Shown in pieces: positions 20,342 to 28,398 of a stretch of 64,000 bases of DNA; the stretch's first letter is position 1; every line of letters begins with the position of its first letter. Source of the stretch: CAVSUR01 sp963846005 (GTDB lineage Bacteria > Actinomycetota > Actinomycetes > Streptosporangiales > Streptosporangiaceae); assembly GCA_963846005.1 (NCBI GenBank), contig CAWJUH010000004.1:62001-126000 (forward strand), written 5' to 3'. The translations under genes were made by a program, and so were the position numbers. The notes beneath the pieces are model-generated. The model was not told the origin of the DNA. It made no database searches and saw only the letters and a program-made list of their open reading frames with translations.

Positions 20342-21708
20342 GACGCCGCTCCCGGCTGGTCCCCGGCGGCCGGCCCGGGACCAGAGCCCGGCCAGCCCGC
20401 CAGCCCGGGATCCGGGGCGGCCACGGCGCGCACCGCGGCCGGGTCCAGGTCGAACAGCACCCGCAGGGCGGCCTCATAGGAGTCGGCGCCCGGCGACCCG
20501 GCCAGCTCCTTGACCCGGACGGTGGGCGCGTGCAGCAGCTTGTCGGCGACCCGGTGCATCGCCTGGGCGATCTCCTGCCGGGCCCGGTCGTCCAGGCCCG
20601 GCAGCCGGCGGCCGAGCCGGGCGGTCTCCGCCTCCACCACCCCGGCGGCCTTGGCCCGCAGCGCCAGCACGGTCGGGGCGACCTGCGTGGCCCGCCCGGC
20701 CAGCGCCCAGGCGGCGAACTCCTCGGCCACGATCTGGCGGACCCGCCCGGCCGCGCGGCCCGCCTCTCCGGTCAGGCCGGCCTGCGCCAGCTCGGCCAGG
20801 CTGACCAGCGCGGCGCCGGGCAGCCCGGCCGCCTCGGGCGCCACGTCCCGCGGCATGGCCAGGTCCAGCAGCACCAGCGGGCCCGCCGCCGGGTCGCGGG
20901 CGGCGAGCGCGGCGGCCACGTCCTGCGCCCCGATGACCTGGCCCGCCGCGCCGGTGCAGCTGATCACCAGGTCGGCGGCGGCCAGCTGGCCGGACAGCCC
21001 GGCCAGCGGCGCCGTGGTGCCGCCGACCGAGCCGGCCAGCTGCCGGGCCCGGCGCGCGGTGCGGTTCACGACGACCAGCGAGCCGGCCCCGTGGCGGGCC
21101 GCGGTCGCCGCCGCCAGCCCGCTCATCGCGCCCGCCCCGACGATCAGCACGGTCAGCCCGGCCAGGTCGCGGCGCTCCAGCCGGCCCAGCGCGGCGGCCA
21201 GGCCCGCGGAGACCACGCTCGGGCCGGCCTGGTCGATGGCGGTCTGCGCGTGCGCCCGCTTGCCGGCCCGCAGCGCCAGCGCGCCGGCCTGCGACAGGCC
21301 GCGGCTCAGCGTGCCGTGCTCGCGGGCCGCGGCGAAGGCCCGGCGGACCTGGCCGAGGATCTGGCTCTCGCCGATCACCATCGATTCCAGCCCGCACGCC
21401 ACCGCGAGCAGGTGCTGCACCGCCCGGTCGGCGTAGTGCACGTACAGGTGGCCGGTCAGCTCGGCCAGCGGGATCCCGGTGTACCGGGCCAGCAGCTCGC
21501 TGACCGCCGCCACGCCGCCGTGGAAGGTGCCGGCGTCGGCGTAGACCTCGACCCGGTTGCAGGTGGACAGCACGGCCGCGCCGTCCACGCCCGGCGCCGA
21601 GTGCACGTCGCTGGCCAGCTTGAGCTGCTGCTCAGCCGGCAAGGCGGCGCGTTCCAGGGTGGCGACCGGCGCGCTGGCGTGGCTGAGCCCGATCACGAGC
21701 AGGGTCAT
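20338..21708 (-). CDS. hemA: Glutamyl-tRNA reductase HemA
   Basis: HemA reduces glutamyl-tRNA(Glu) to glutamate-1-semialdehyde with NADPH, the committed and usually controlled step of haem synthesis. 456 residues: VIGLSHASAPVATLERAALP, catalytic Cys in AAVLSTCNRVEVYADAGTFH, VACGLESMVIGESQILGQVR, then a Rossmann segment TVLIVGAGAMSGLAAATAA and a C-terminal dimerisation helix. ATG 21708 overlaps the rex stop (21705) by 4 nt, so the gene is co-expressed with its redox regulator. A Pro/Gly-rich tail of about 30 residues is extra. Confidence 0.97.
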   Translation of the reverse strand: MTLLVIGLSHASAPVATLERAALPAEQQLKLASDVHSAPGVDGAAVLSTCNRVEVYADAGTFHGGVAAVSELLARYTGIPLAELTGHLYVHYADRAVQHLLAVACGLESMVIGESQILGQVRRAFAAAREHGTLSRGLSQAGALALRAGKRAHAQTAIDQAGPSVVSAGLAAALGRLERRDLAGLTVLIVGAGAMSGLAAATAARHGAGSLVVVNRTARRARQLAGSVGGTTAPLAGLSGQLAAADLVISCTGAAGQVIGAQDVAAALAARDPAAGPLVLLDLAMPRDVAPEAAGLPGAALVSLAELAQAGLTGEAGRAAGRVRQIVAEEFAAWALAGRATQVAPTVLALRAKAAGVVEAETARLGRRLPGLDDRARQEIAQAMHRVADKLLHAPTVRVKELAGSPGADSYEAALRVLFDLDPAAVRAVAAPDPGLAGWPGSGPGPAAGDQPGAAS

Positions 21709-22496
21709 CTCGCCACCGCCTCCGCCGTCACGCCGATGTCACCGTTCCCGCCCTTGGCCCCGAGCAGGCCCGCCTGGCCGAGCGGGCCGAGCCCGCTGCC
21801 CTCCGGCGGCCACCGGCCCGGCGGGCCGTCCGCCAGGCGCACTACTGCCCGGCGCTGGGCGTGGAATGCGAGAATCTGCAACTCGATCGACAGGTCGACC
21901 TTACGCACATCCACGCCCGGCGGCACGCTGAGCACGACAGGCGCGAAATTCAGGATGCTCGTCACGCCCGCCGCCACCAGCCGGTCGCACACCGGCTGCG
22001 CCGCCGTCGCGGGAGTGGCGATGACGCCGATCGACACCTCATGCTCGGCCACCACCGCCTCGATCTCCTCCGCGCTGCGCACCCGGTGCCGGGCGATGCG
22101 CTGGCCGACTACGCTGCCGTCGGCGTCCAGCACCGCCGCGATGCGGAACCCGCGCGAGGCGAAGCCGCCGTAGTTGGCCAGGGCCCGGCCGAGGTTGCCC
22201 GCGCCCACGATCACCACCGGCCAGTCCTGAGTCAGACCCAGTTCCCTGGACACCTGATACACCAGGTAGTCCACGTCGTAGCCGACGCCGCGGGTGCCGT
22301 AGGAACCCAGGTGCGACAGGTCCTTGCGCAGCTTGGCCGAGTTGACCCCGGCCGCGCCGGCCAGCTCCTCACTGGACACGGTCGCGATGCCGCGGTCGGC
22401 CAGGGCGTACAGCACCCGCAGGTAGACCGGCAGCCGCGCGATCGTGGCCTCGGGGATGCCGTGGCTGCCGTGCTCGGACCTGGGACGGCGGGACAT
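21705..22496 (-). CDS. rex: Redox-sensing transcriptional repressor Rex
   Basis: Rex senses the NADH/NAD+ ratio and represses respiratory and haem genes when NADH is low. 263 residues: an N-terminal winged helix (PEATIARLPVYLRVLYALAD, then VSSEELAGAAGVNSAKLRKD, LSHLGSYGTRGVGYDVDYL) and a Rossmann domain with PVVIVGAGNLGRALANYGGF, ending in the domain-swapped helix VDLSIELQILAFHAQRR. The C-terminal ~40 residues are Gly/Pro-rich and lineage-specific. It is first in rex-hemA-hemC-hemD, the arrangement known for Streptomyces, and a Rex operator lies 85 nt upstream, so autoregulation is expected. Confidence 0.96.
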   Translation of the reverse strand: MSRRPRSEHGSHGIPEATIARLPVYLRVLYALADRGIATVSSEELAGAAGVNSAKLRKDLSHLGSYGTRGVGYDVDYLVYQVSRELGLTQDWPVVIVGAGNLGRALANYGGFASRGFRIAAVLDADGSVVGQRIARHRVRSAEEIEAVVAEHEVSIGVIATPATAAQPVCDRLVAAGVTSILNFAPVVLSVPPGVDVRKVDLSIELQILAFHAQRRAVVRLADGPPGRWPPEGSGLGPLGQAGLLGAKGGNGDIGVTAEAVAR

Positions 22497-22581
22497 GCGC
22501 CGGCGCTCCTGAGTATCGATGCTGCGCCTCGCGCGGGCCGGCGGCGCCCGCGCGCTGACATACCCGACTCACGGTACGCTC

Positions 22582-22599
22582 TTGTGAACGTTTGCACAA
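22582..22599. promoter_or_regulatory. Rex operator (ROP) upstream of rex-hemACD
   Basis: TTGTGAACGTTTGCACAA, an 18-bp imperfect palindrome with TTGTG and CACAA outer halves, matches the known actinobacterial Rex operator (TTGTGAA-N-TTCACAA type). It lies 83 nt before the rex start in otherwise GC-rich DNA, where it would overlap the promoter. This supports NADH-responsive autoregulation of the rex-hem operon. Confidence 0.85.
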
Positions 22600-22648
22600 A
22601 GTCGGACGCCCCCGGGCCCGGGGACCTTTGGCCCTGTTTACCTGCGCT

Positions 22649-22932
22649 TTAACCGGGCCGGCGGCCGGGCGGGGCCCGGCGCCGAGCGCGGCACGCAGCC
22701 GGTCTTCACTGATGCGCCAGAAGTCGTGCTGCACGCCGTCGACGAAGGCGACCGGCACCATGTCGGAGTAAGCGGCCTGGTCGGCCGGCGAGGCGTCGAC
22801 GTCGCGCTCCTCCCAGCCCACCCCGAGCTCGGCGGTCACCCGCTCGATCACGGCCCGGGCCTGCTCGCACAGGTGACAGCCGGGCCGGGACAGCAGCGTG
22901 ACCCGGGGCGCGGCGGCTGGCGCCGCGGTCAC
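22649..22932 (-). CDS. Glutaredoxin family protein (DUF836-like)
   Basis: A small thioredoxin-fold protein: VTLLSRPGCHLCEQARAVIE carries the CxxC redox pair, and YSDMVPVAFVDGVQHDFWRI the cis-Pro region. The family is normally about 85-95 residues. GTG 22932 overlaps the stop of the upstream membrane protein (GTGA). The uncorrected frame does not stop at the expected place: it runs through the Rex operator and into rex to 22369. A TAA at 22651-22649 lies one frame off, directly after the conserved part, so I place the end there and suspect a one-base indel at about 22655-22690. Likely redox housekeeping; its nearness to rex may be thematic. Confidence 0.75.
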
Positions 22933-24542
22933 CGCGGCGATCCGGGCATCTCGTCCGAGCGGACCGGCAGCGGCGGGGCGTTGCGGAAATCCGGCCGCTC
23001 GAAGCCTGAGGTGTCGTAGGCAGGCTCGCCGAACAGGTCGGAGACGGTCGGGAACGGCAGCACCTTGGCCTGCTGCAGGCCGAGCTCGATCACGTTGGTG
23101 GCCAGCACCAGCGGTGCCCGGTCGTGCTCGAAGCGCATGTTGTGCGGCTGGTGCCGGTGGCCCTCGTAGGCGGCCCGGTCGCGGTAGACCTCGTACAGGA
23201 TGCGCTGCATCGGCGCGGACGGCACGGCGTGCAGGATGTAGGCCAGGGTGTCCGGCTCGGCCGCCATGACCTGCTCGACCAGCCGGTCGGCCAGCTCGTC
23301 GAAGTCGGCCACCCGGTCTTCCAGCAGCGTGTAGATGGTGATCTGGCCGAACATCCGCTCCCGGGCCCGGGCGTCGGCCCCGCTGAGCCCGGCCATGCCC
23401 GGCTCGGCGGCGCCGCGGCCCGCCGGCGCCGGGCCGGGCCGGAACAGGCCCGCGTAATAGCCGTTCTCGTCGCCGTACCCGTTCTCGTCGCGGGCCTGCG
23501 GCCCGGGCGGCCCGTAGCCGGGCGCTCCGGGCGGCGCCTGGCCGGAGTCCTCCTGCTGATCCGCCTCGTCGTAGCGGCCGGCCTCGTCGTAGCCGGGCTC
23601 ATCCCACTGCGGGCCGCCGGAGCCGTTCACCGGCTGGCCGGCCCCGGGGTAGCCGTCCTGCGGCGGGTAGGGGGCGTAGCCGCTGCCCGCCGCGGCGGGG
23701 TAGTCCTCGTCGTCGTAGCCCTCGTCGCCGTCTGCCTCGCCAGGGCCTGCCTGCCGGTCGTAGGCGGGCCAGGCACCGGTGTCCTCCCACTCGCCCGGTC
23801 CCGGCCCGTGGTCCGGCGCGGCCGCGCCGTCGTGGATCTCGGCCAGCCGGACCCGGCCGAGCCGGGCGCCGGCCAGCCACGCCAGCACCGCGGCCGCCAG
23901 GCAGAACAACACGAACGCCGGGCCGACTGAGCTGGTGATCTTGCCGTGCCCGGCCAGCAGCGCGTACAGGCCGGGCAGCGCCAGCAGCAAAGCCGCCAGC
24001 CCGGCGGCCCACACCGGCCCGGCGGCCGGGCGCCAGGCCGGGACGCGGCGCGCCCGCAGCGCGGTGCAGGCGATCGCGAGCACCGCGACCAGCGCGGTCG
24101 CCGGGGCCAGCGCGTCGGCCAGCAGCAGGTTGGGAATGATCTGGTAGTACGTGCCGGGCGCGGGCCAGGCCATGGTGAACGCCGTGCCGCTGAGCGGGTC
24201 GGTCCCGAGCACCACCAGGGCGATGATCGCCAGCGCGGGCAGCAGCAGCCGGGCCGCGAACCGCACGGCCAGCGTCCGGCCGGCCACCTCGGCCAGGCCC
24301 AGGCACAGCGCCAGCGGTGCGACGACGGCGGCGCCCAGCTCCATCACGCGGAAGGCACCGGTCCCGTAGCCGTTATGCGCCCCGATCGCCTGCGCGGCCA
24401 GCGACGCGGTCAGCCCGGCCGCGGCAACAGCCCAGGCCACCACGGCTATGCCGGGGACGCGACGGCACCTGACCGCGAGCATGCCGGTAGCCACGGCCGC
24501 GATCAGGCAGCCGAGGAAGGCCGCGATCAAGTGCATGGACAT
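22929..24542 (-). CDS. Polytopic membrane protein with C-terminal ABM-type (quinol monooxygenase-like) domain
   Basis: A 537-residue protein with an unusual layout. The first ~235 residues contain seven or so membrane helices (starting MSMHLIAAFLGCLIAAVATG). Residues ~240-385 are a disordered Asp/Tyr/Gly/Pro-rich linker (GYDDEDYPAAAGSGYAPYPP). Residues ~395-500 form a ferredoxin-like antibiotic-biosynthesis-monooxygenase (ABM) fold: ITIYTLLEDRVADFDELADR, TLAYILHAVPSAPMQRILYE, YRDRAAYEGHRHQPHNMRF. Membrane anchoring of such a domain suggests action on quinones or a sensory role, but no function is established. The stop overlaps the glutaredoxin start. ATGs at 24542 and 24536 are both possible starts. 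Confidence 0.7.
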   Translation of the reverse strand: MSMHLIAAFLGCLIAAVATGMLAVRCRRVPGIAVVAWAVAAAGLTASLAAQAIGAHNGYGTGAFRVMELGAAVVAPLALCLGLAEVAGRTLAVRFAARLLLPALAIIALVVLGTDPLSGTAFTMAWPAPGTYYQIIPNLLLADALAPATALVAVLAIACTALRARRVPAWRPAAGPVWAAGLAALLLALPGLYALLAGHGKITSSVGPAFVLFCLAAAVLAWLAGARLGRVRLAEIHDGAAAPDHGPGPGEWEDTGAWPAYDRQAGPGEADGDEGYDDEDYPAAAGSGYAPYPPQDGYPGAGQPVNGSGGPQWDEPGYDEAGRYDEADQQEDSGQAPPGAPGYGPPGPQARDENGYGDENGYYAGLFRPGPAPAGRGAAEPGMAGLSGADARARERMFGQITIYTLLEDRVADFDELADRLVEQVMAAEPDTLAYILHAVPSAPMQRILYEVYRDRAAYEGHRHQPHNMRFEHDRAPLVLATNVIELGLQQAKVLPFPTVSDLFGEPAYDTSGFERPDFRNAPPLPVRSDEMPGSPR

Positions 24543-24738
24543 TGCTGACTATGGTGCCCGACGCCAGCCGATGATGCGACCGGACTGCCTCCCCCGGGGG
24601 GCCGGCGATCTGCACCGCGACCCCGCGCGGGCCGCTGGTGACCGCCGGTAGCCTCGGATGCCATGAGGCGGCTGCTTGCTGCGCCAGGCCCGGCCCGGCG
24701 GCGACCCCGGCCCGGGCCGCGGGCCCTGGCGCGGCCGG

Positions 24739-25608
24739 ATGACCCGGCGGTCCGGGCCCGCGCCCGCCGACCTGGCCGCGGCGGCCGCTTCGGCGGCGGC
24801 CGCGGTGGTCGAGCAGCCGCCGCGCATCCCCGACCCGGCGGCTGCCGCCTTCTTCGACGTCGACAACACGCTGATGCGCGGCGCCTCCATCTACCACTTC
24901 GCCCGCGGCCTGGCGGCGCGCAAGATGTTCGGCCCGCAGGACCTGGTCCGGCTGACCTGGGGACAGCTGGCCTTCCGGCTGCGCGGGCTGGAGAACACCG
25001 GGCACATCGACTCGGCCCGGCAGGCGGCGCTCGCCTTCGTCGCCGGGCACCAGGTGGCCGGCATCGTCGCGCTCGGCGAGGAGATATACGACGACACGAT
25101 GGCCGACCGGGTCTGGGCCGGCGCCCGGGAGCTGACCCGGCGGCACCTGGAGGCCGGTCAGCGGGTCTGGCTGGTGACGGCCACGCCGGTGGAGCTGGCC
25201 AACATCATTGCCCGGCGGCTCGGCCTCACCGGCGCGCTCGGCACCGTGGCCGAGAGCTGCGACGGGGTCTACACCGGCCGGCTGGCGGGCGGCCTGCTGC
25301 ACGGCGAGGCCAAGGCCGCGGCGGTGTCCGCGCTGGCGCAGCGCGAGGGCCTGGACCTGGCCCGGTGCAGCGCCTACAGCGACTCCGCCAACGACCTGCC
25401 GATGCTGCGGCTGGTCGGCCACCCGCACGTGGTGAACGCCGATCCTGAGCTGCGCGCCGTGGCCAGGGAGCAGGGCTGGCCGGTGCACGACTTCCGGTCC
25501 GGCCGCCGCGCGACGATGCTCGCGCTGCCGGCCGCGGCCGGCGCGGGCGCAGTGGCCGGCGGCGTCGCCGCCGGGCTGGCCATCCGGCGCCGCCGCGCGG
25601 CCGGCTGA
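24739..25608 (+). CDS. HAD-IB family hydrolase (SerB/CicA-like phosphatase)
   Basis: A haloacid-dehalogenase phosphatase of subfamily IB. Motif I is AAFFDVDNTLMRGASIYHFA (nucleophile and acid/base Asp), motif II is VWLVTATPVELA, motif III includes the Lys of HGEAKAAAV, and motif IV is AYSDSANDLPML. Such proteins dephosphorylate phosphoserine or lipid head groups. The C-terminus ends in a hydrophobic Ala/Gly segment (AAAGAGAVAGGVAAGLAI) followed by Arg residues, a probable membrane anchor. I chose ATG 24739; a TTG at 24676 is in frame. It is convergent with the acyltransferase gene, which fits a role in phospholipid metabolism (inference). Confidence 0.85.
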   Translation: MTRRSGPAPADLAAAAASAAAAVVEQPPRIPDPAAAAFFDVDNTLMRGASIYHFARGLAARKMFGPQDLVRLTWGQLAFRLRGLENTGHIDSARQAALAFVAGHQVAGIVALGEEIYDDTMADRVWAGARELTRRHLEAGQRVWLVTATPVELANIIARRLGLTGALGTVAESCDGVYTGRLAGGLLHGEAKAAAVSALAQREGLDLARCSAYSDSANDLPMLRLVGHPHVVNADPELRAVAREQGWPVHDFRSGRRATMLALPAAAGAGAVAGGVAAGLAIRRRRAAG

Positions 25609-25624
25609 CTCCCGCCCCGGCGGG

Positions 25625-26494
25625 TCAGCTGAACGCCGGCCCGCGCTGCTCCAGCAACTCGTCCACCCTGGCCTGGATGATGCCGCGCACCCGGCCGGCC
25701 AGCTGCGCGATCGTCTCCGGGTCGCGGCGCTGCGCGGCGGCATAGCCGGCGGTGGGGACCGGCGGGCAGAAGGCGACCAGCCAGTTGGAGGGCAGCGGGA
25801 TCGCGCCGAGCGGGCCGAGCCAGGGGAACAGCGGGGTGACCGGGAAGTAGGGCAGCCGGAGCAGCCGGGCCACGTGCTCCGCGTTGCCGATCATGGGGTA
25901 GATCTCCTCGGCGCCCACGATCGCGCACGGGATCATCGGCACCCCGGCGCGCAGCGCGGTCGCGGCGAACCCGCCGCGGCCGAAGCGCTGCAGCTGGTAG
26001 CGCTCGCTGAACGGCTTGCCGATGCCCTTGAAGCCCTCGGGGAACACCCCGACCAGTTCCCCGGCGCACAGCAGCCGGTGCGTCTGCGCCGGGTCGGCCC
26101 GGACGTGCCCGCTGGCCCGGGCCAGCTGGGCCAGCCCCGGCAGCGCGTAGACCAGGTCCGCGCCGAGCAGCCGCAGGTTCCGGTGCGCCGGGTGCTCACC
26201 GAACACCCCGGCCTGCAGCATGATGGCGTCAAACGGCAGCACGCCGGAGTGGTTGGCGACGACCAGGGCCGCGCCCGCGGCGGGCACGTGCTCCAGGCCG
26301 GTCATCTGCACCCGGAACCAGCGGCGGTACAGCGCCAGCGCGGCCGGCATCAGCACGGCGGAATTCAGCTCGGGATCGAAGCCCGATTCGTCCGGGTGGT
26401 GCTCCCCGGCCAGCCGCCGCCGCGCCAGCCCGGCGACGTCCGCCAGCTTGCGCAGCCACTGCTCACCGGGCGCGCCTGGCCCCGGCTGGCTCAT
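25625..26494 (-). CDS. 1-acyl-glycerol-3-phosphate acyltransferase family protein (PlsC-like)
   Basis: A 289-residue membrane-associated acyltransferase. The catalytic HxxxxD block is LVVANHSGVLPFDAIMLQ (His and Asp as required), and the glycerol-3-phosphate-binding motif is LVGVFPEGFKGIGKPF. A third block is VPMIPCAIVGAEEIYP. The NHSGVLPFD variant is typical of a lysophospholipid acyltransferase subgroup in actinobacteria. It likely acylates a phospholipid or glycolipid precursor at the inner membrane face. ATG 26494 is the start; bS22 lies 55 nt upstream on the same strand. Confidence 0.9.
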   Translation of the reverse strand: MSQPGPGAPGEQWLRKLADVAGLARRRLAGEHHPDESGFDPELNSAVLMPAALALYRRWFRVQMTGLEHVPAAGAALVVANHSGVLPFDAIMLQAGVFGEHPAHRNLRLLGADLVYALPGLAQLARASGHVRADPAQTHRLLCAGELVGVFPEGFKGIGKPFSERYQLQRFGRGGFAATALRAGVPMIPCAIVGAEEIYPMIGNAEHVARLLRLPYFPVTPLFPWLGPLGAIPLPSNWLVAFCPPVPTAGYAAAQRRDPETIAQLAGRVRGIIQARVDELLEQRGPAFS

Positions 26495-26548
26495 CCGCCT
26501 GCCGGCGCGGTCCGGGAAGCCGAGCGGGCAGCGCCCGCCCAGCGCACG

Positions 26549-26647
26549 CTACTTCTTGTTCCTGCGCTGTACGCGGGTCTTGCGCAGCAGCTTGCGGTGC
26601 TTCTTCTTGGCCATGCGCTTGCGGCGCTTCTTGATCACTGAGCCCAC
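26549..26647 (-). CDS. Ribosomal protein bS22 (AURKAIP1/COX24 domain)
   Basis: A 32-residue very basic peptide: VGSVIKKRRKRMAKKKHRKL followed by LRKTRVQRRNKK. It matches the actinobacterial 30S protein bS22, the AURKAIP1/COX24 family, in both sequence and length. Start GTG 26647 and stop TAG at 26549. Position between an acyltransferase and the HTH/proC pair is the conserved actinobacterial setting. It is too short for most ORF callers. Confidence 0.95.
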   Translation of the reverse strand: MGSVIKKRRKRMAKKKHRKLLRKTRVQRRNKK

Positions 26648-26825
26648 GAGACCATCCTCGATTGCTATCCGGGTGGGGCATGCCTACGCGCACGCCCCGC
26701 CGGGGGGCTCGCACACGCCAACGTCAAAGACTACCGCTGCCGCGGCCCGCGGCTGGACCGCCGGGCCGAAATGGGCTTTTCGCCCGCCCGCCCCGGCCTG
26801 CGGCGCGGGCGGGATGGGCGGGTGG

Positions 26826-27029
26826 TTAATCGGTTCCGACGAACGCGTCCCGCAGGTACTGGTTCACCGCCTGCTCGGGTACCCGGAAGGAACGGCCGAC
26901 CCGGATCGCCTCCAGCTCGCCGGAATGCACGAGACGGTAAACGGTCATCTTGGAAACGCGCATTATGGTGGCCACTTCAGCCACGGTCAGAAACCTGACG
27001 TCACTGAGCGGAGTCGCTTCTGCTGCCAT
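26826..27029 (-). CDS. Excisionase-type helix-turn-helix protein
   Basis: A 67-residue single-domain MerR/excisionase-like protein: FLTVAEVATIMRVSKMTVYR, then LVHSGELEAIRVGRSFRVPE and AVNQYLRDAFVGTD. It is conserved between proC and bS22 in actinomycetes and is a chromosomal regulator rather than a phage excisionase. Start ATG 27029 (MAAEATPLSDVR); a longer frame to 27059 adds a basic extension not seen in homologues. Targets are unknown. Confidence 0.9.
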   Translation of the reverse strand: MAAEATPLSDVRFLTVAEVATIMRVSKMTVYRLVHSGELEAIRVGRSFRVPEQAVNQYLRDAFVGTD

Positions 27030-27242
27030 GGATGCCCTCTTCCGGCGCGGGCCGTGCACGCCTAGCGAGATTCAGCGCACCAGTCACGCCTGTCTCCAGG
27101 GTAAGTCCTGTGCGGAAAAGGGCAAGCCCGCCGATGGGTGCCTTATCCCGGCACCTATCGGCACCTCATCCCGGCCCTCCGGCCGGGGCCGCCGGCCGGC
27201 CGTTCCCGGCCGGGCGGCCGGCCTTTGTCCTGGCCGGCTGGG

Positions 27243-28037
27243 CTAATCGGCACCCAGCTCGCGGCCGCGGTCGCGGGCCGCCTCGATGGCCGCCAGGAAC
27301 GCGGCCCGGACGCCGTGCCGCTCCAGCTCCCTGATCGCGCTGATCGTGGTGCCGCCGGGCGAGGTCACCGCCTCGCGCAAGATCACCGGGTGCTCGCCTG
27401 AGTCACGCAGCATGGTGGCCGCGCCGAAGACGGCCTGGCGGACCATCTCCAGCGCGGTCTGGCGCGGCATGCCGAGCAGGATCCCGGCGTCCACCATGGC
27501 CTCGACCAGGAAGTACACATACGCCGGGCCGCTGCCCGACAGCGCCGTCGCGGCGTCTTGCTGGGATTCGGGTATGCGCAGCACCTTGCCCACCGGGCGC
27601 AGCAGCTCCTCGGCCCGGCGCAGGTGCTTCTCGGTGGCATGGCGGCCCGGCGAGATCACGCTCATCGCCTCGTCCACCAGCACCGGGGTGTTCGACATGA
27701 CCCGCACCACCGGCACCTCGCCGGTCAGCCGCCGCTCGATGTACCCGGTGGTGATGCCGGCCGCGACCGAGATGACCAGCTGCCCGGGCGTCACGACCGG
27801 CGCGATCTCGGCCAGCAGCCCGGACATGTCCTGCGGCTTGACCGTCAGCATCAGCGTGCCGGCCTCCCGCGCCGCGATAACGGCGCTGCCCGCCTCGATG
27901 CCGTAGCTGTCGCGCAGCTCCTTGCCTCGCTCGTCCCTGCGCACCGCCGCGGCCACCCCGCTGGCCGATACCCCGGCTCGCAGCATGCCCGAGATCAGCG
28001 CCTCGCCCATCTTTCCCGCACCCAGCACCGCGATCAT
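27243..28037 (-). CDS. proC: Pyrroline-5-carboxylate reductase ProC
   Basis: ProC reduces pyrroline-5-carboxylate to proline with NAD(P)H. 264 residues starting MIAVLGAGKMGEALISGMLR (Rossmann glycine motif at the very N-terminus, so ATG 28037 is right). Other blocks: LTVKPQDMSGLL, VISVAAGITTGYI, VRVMSNTPVLVDEAMSVISP and the signature SGSGPAYVYFLVEAMVDAGI, ending REAVTSPGGTTISAIRELER. A proline dehydrogenase gene lies upstream across a repeat-rich gap, pairing synthesis and breakdown of proline. Confidence 0.96.
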   Translation of the reverse strand: MIAVLGAGKMGEALISGMLRAGVSASGVAAAVRRDERGKELRDSYGIEAGSAVIAAREAGTLMLTVKPQDMSGLLAEIAPVVTPGQLVISVAAGITTGYIERRLTGEVPVVRVMSNTPVLVDEAMSVISPGRHATEKHLRRAEELLRPVGKVLRIPESQQDAATALSGSGPAYVYFLVEAMVDAGILLGMPRQTALEMVRQAVFGAATMLRDSGEHPVILREAVTSPGGTTISAIRELERHGVRAAFLAAIEAARDRGRELGAD

Positions 28038-28102
28038 GCCCAGGAGCCTAATCGCCGGCGAGGGCCCGCCGGGTCCGAGCAGGCGGTTGCTGCTATCCGC
28101 CT

Positions 28103-28276
28103 GAGCCGGCCGCGAGGGCCCGCCGAGCCCGAAGCGATGACGCTGCCCCGGGTGAACCCCAGCCGAACGGGAGCCGGCCGCGAGGGCCCGCCGAGCCCGA
28201 AGCGATGACGCTGCCCCGGGTGAACCCCAGCCGAACGGGAGCCGGCCGCGAGGGCCCGCCGAGCCCGAAGCGATGG
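28103..28276. repeat. 68-bp direct tandem repeat (2.5 copies)
   Basis: Units start at 28103, 28171 and 28239. The first two 68-bp copies are identical; the third keeps 38 bp and ends after GAAGCGATG. A more divergent related stretch (GGCGAGGGCCCGCC) lies at about 28055. The array fills the gap between proC and the proline dehydrogenase gene. No coding sense is convincing on either strand. Confidence 0.9.
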
Positions 28277-28297
28277 CTATGACGAGACAACGGAAAG

Positions 28298-28398
28298 CCC
28301 CCACGACGAACGGCAACCTTGCCGTGGGGGTCCGGGGGTCGCCCCCCGGGCCAGCACCGCGTGGGGGTCCGGGGGGCCGCCCCCCGGGCCAGCACCGC
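28298..28398. terminator. Hairpin plus duplicated GC-rich hairpin repeats after the proline dehydrogenase gene
   Basis: CCCCCACG (28298-28305) pairs with CGTGGGGG (28323-28330), with an inner GGCAA/TTGCC stem. Two direct repeats of 37 and 38 bp follow (28324-28360 and 28361-28398), each containing a CCGGGGG/CCCCCGG self-complementary core and ending CCAGCACCGC. The block abuts the stop of the leftward proline dehydrogenase gene, so it is probably a factor-independent terminator or a REP-like element. There is no T tract. Confidence 0.6.

Noticed and set aside
26826..27029. Phage or plasmid excisionase
   Set aside because: Although excisionase-like in fold, it lies in the conserved proC-bS22 setting of actinomycetes with no integrase or attachment site nearby.
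28103..28276. CRISPR array
   Set aside because: The units are directly abutting 68-bp copies without spacers, so it is a tandem duplication.
28038..28398. tRNA or riboswitch in the proC upstream gap
   Set aside because: The gap is filled by tandem repeats and simple hairpins; no cloverleaf or known riboswitch core is visible.
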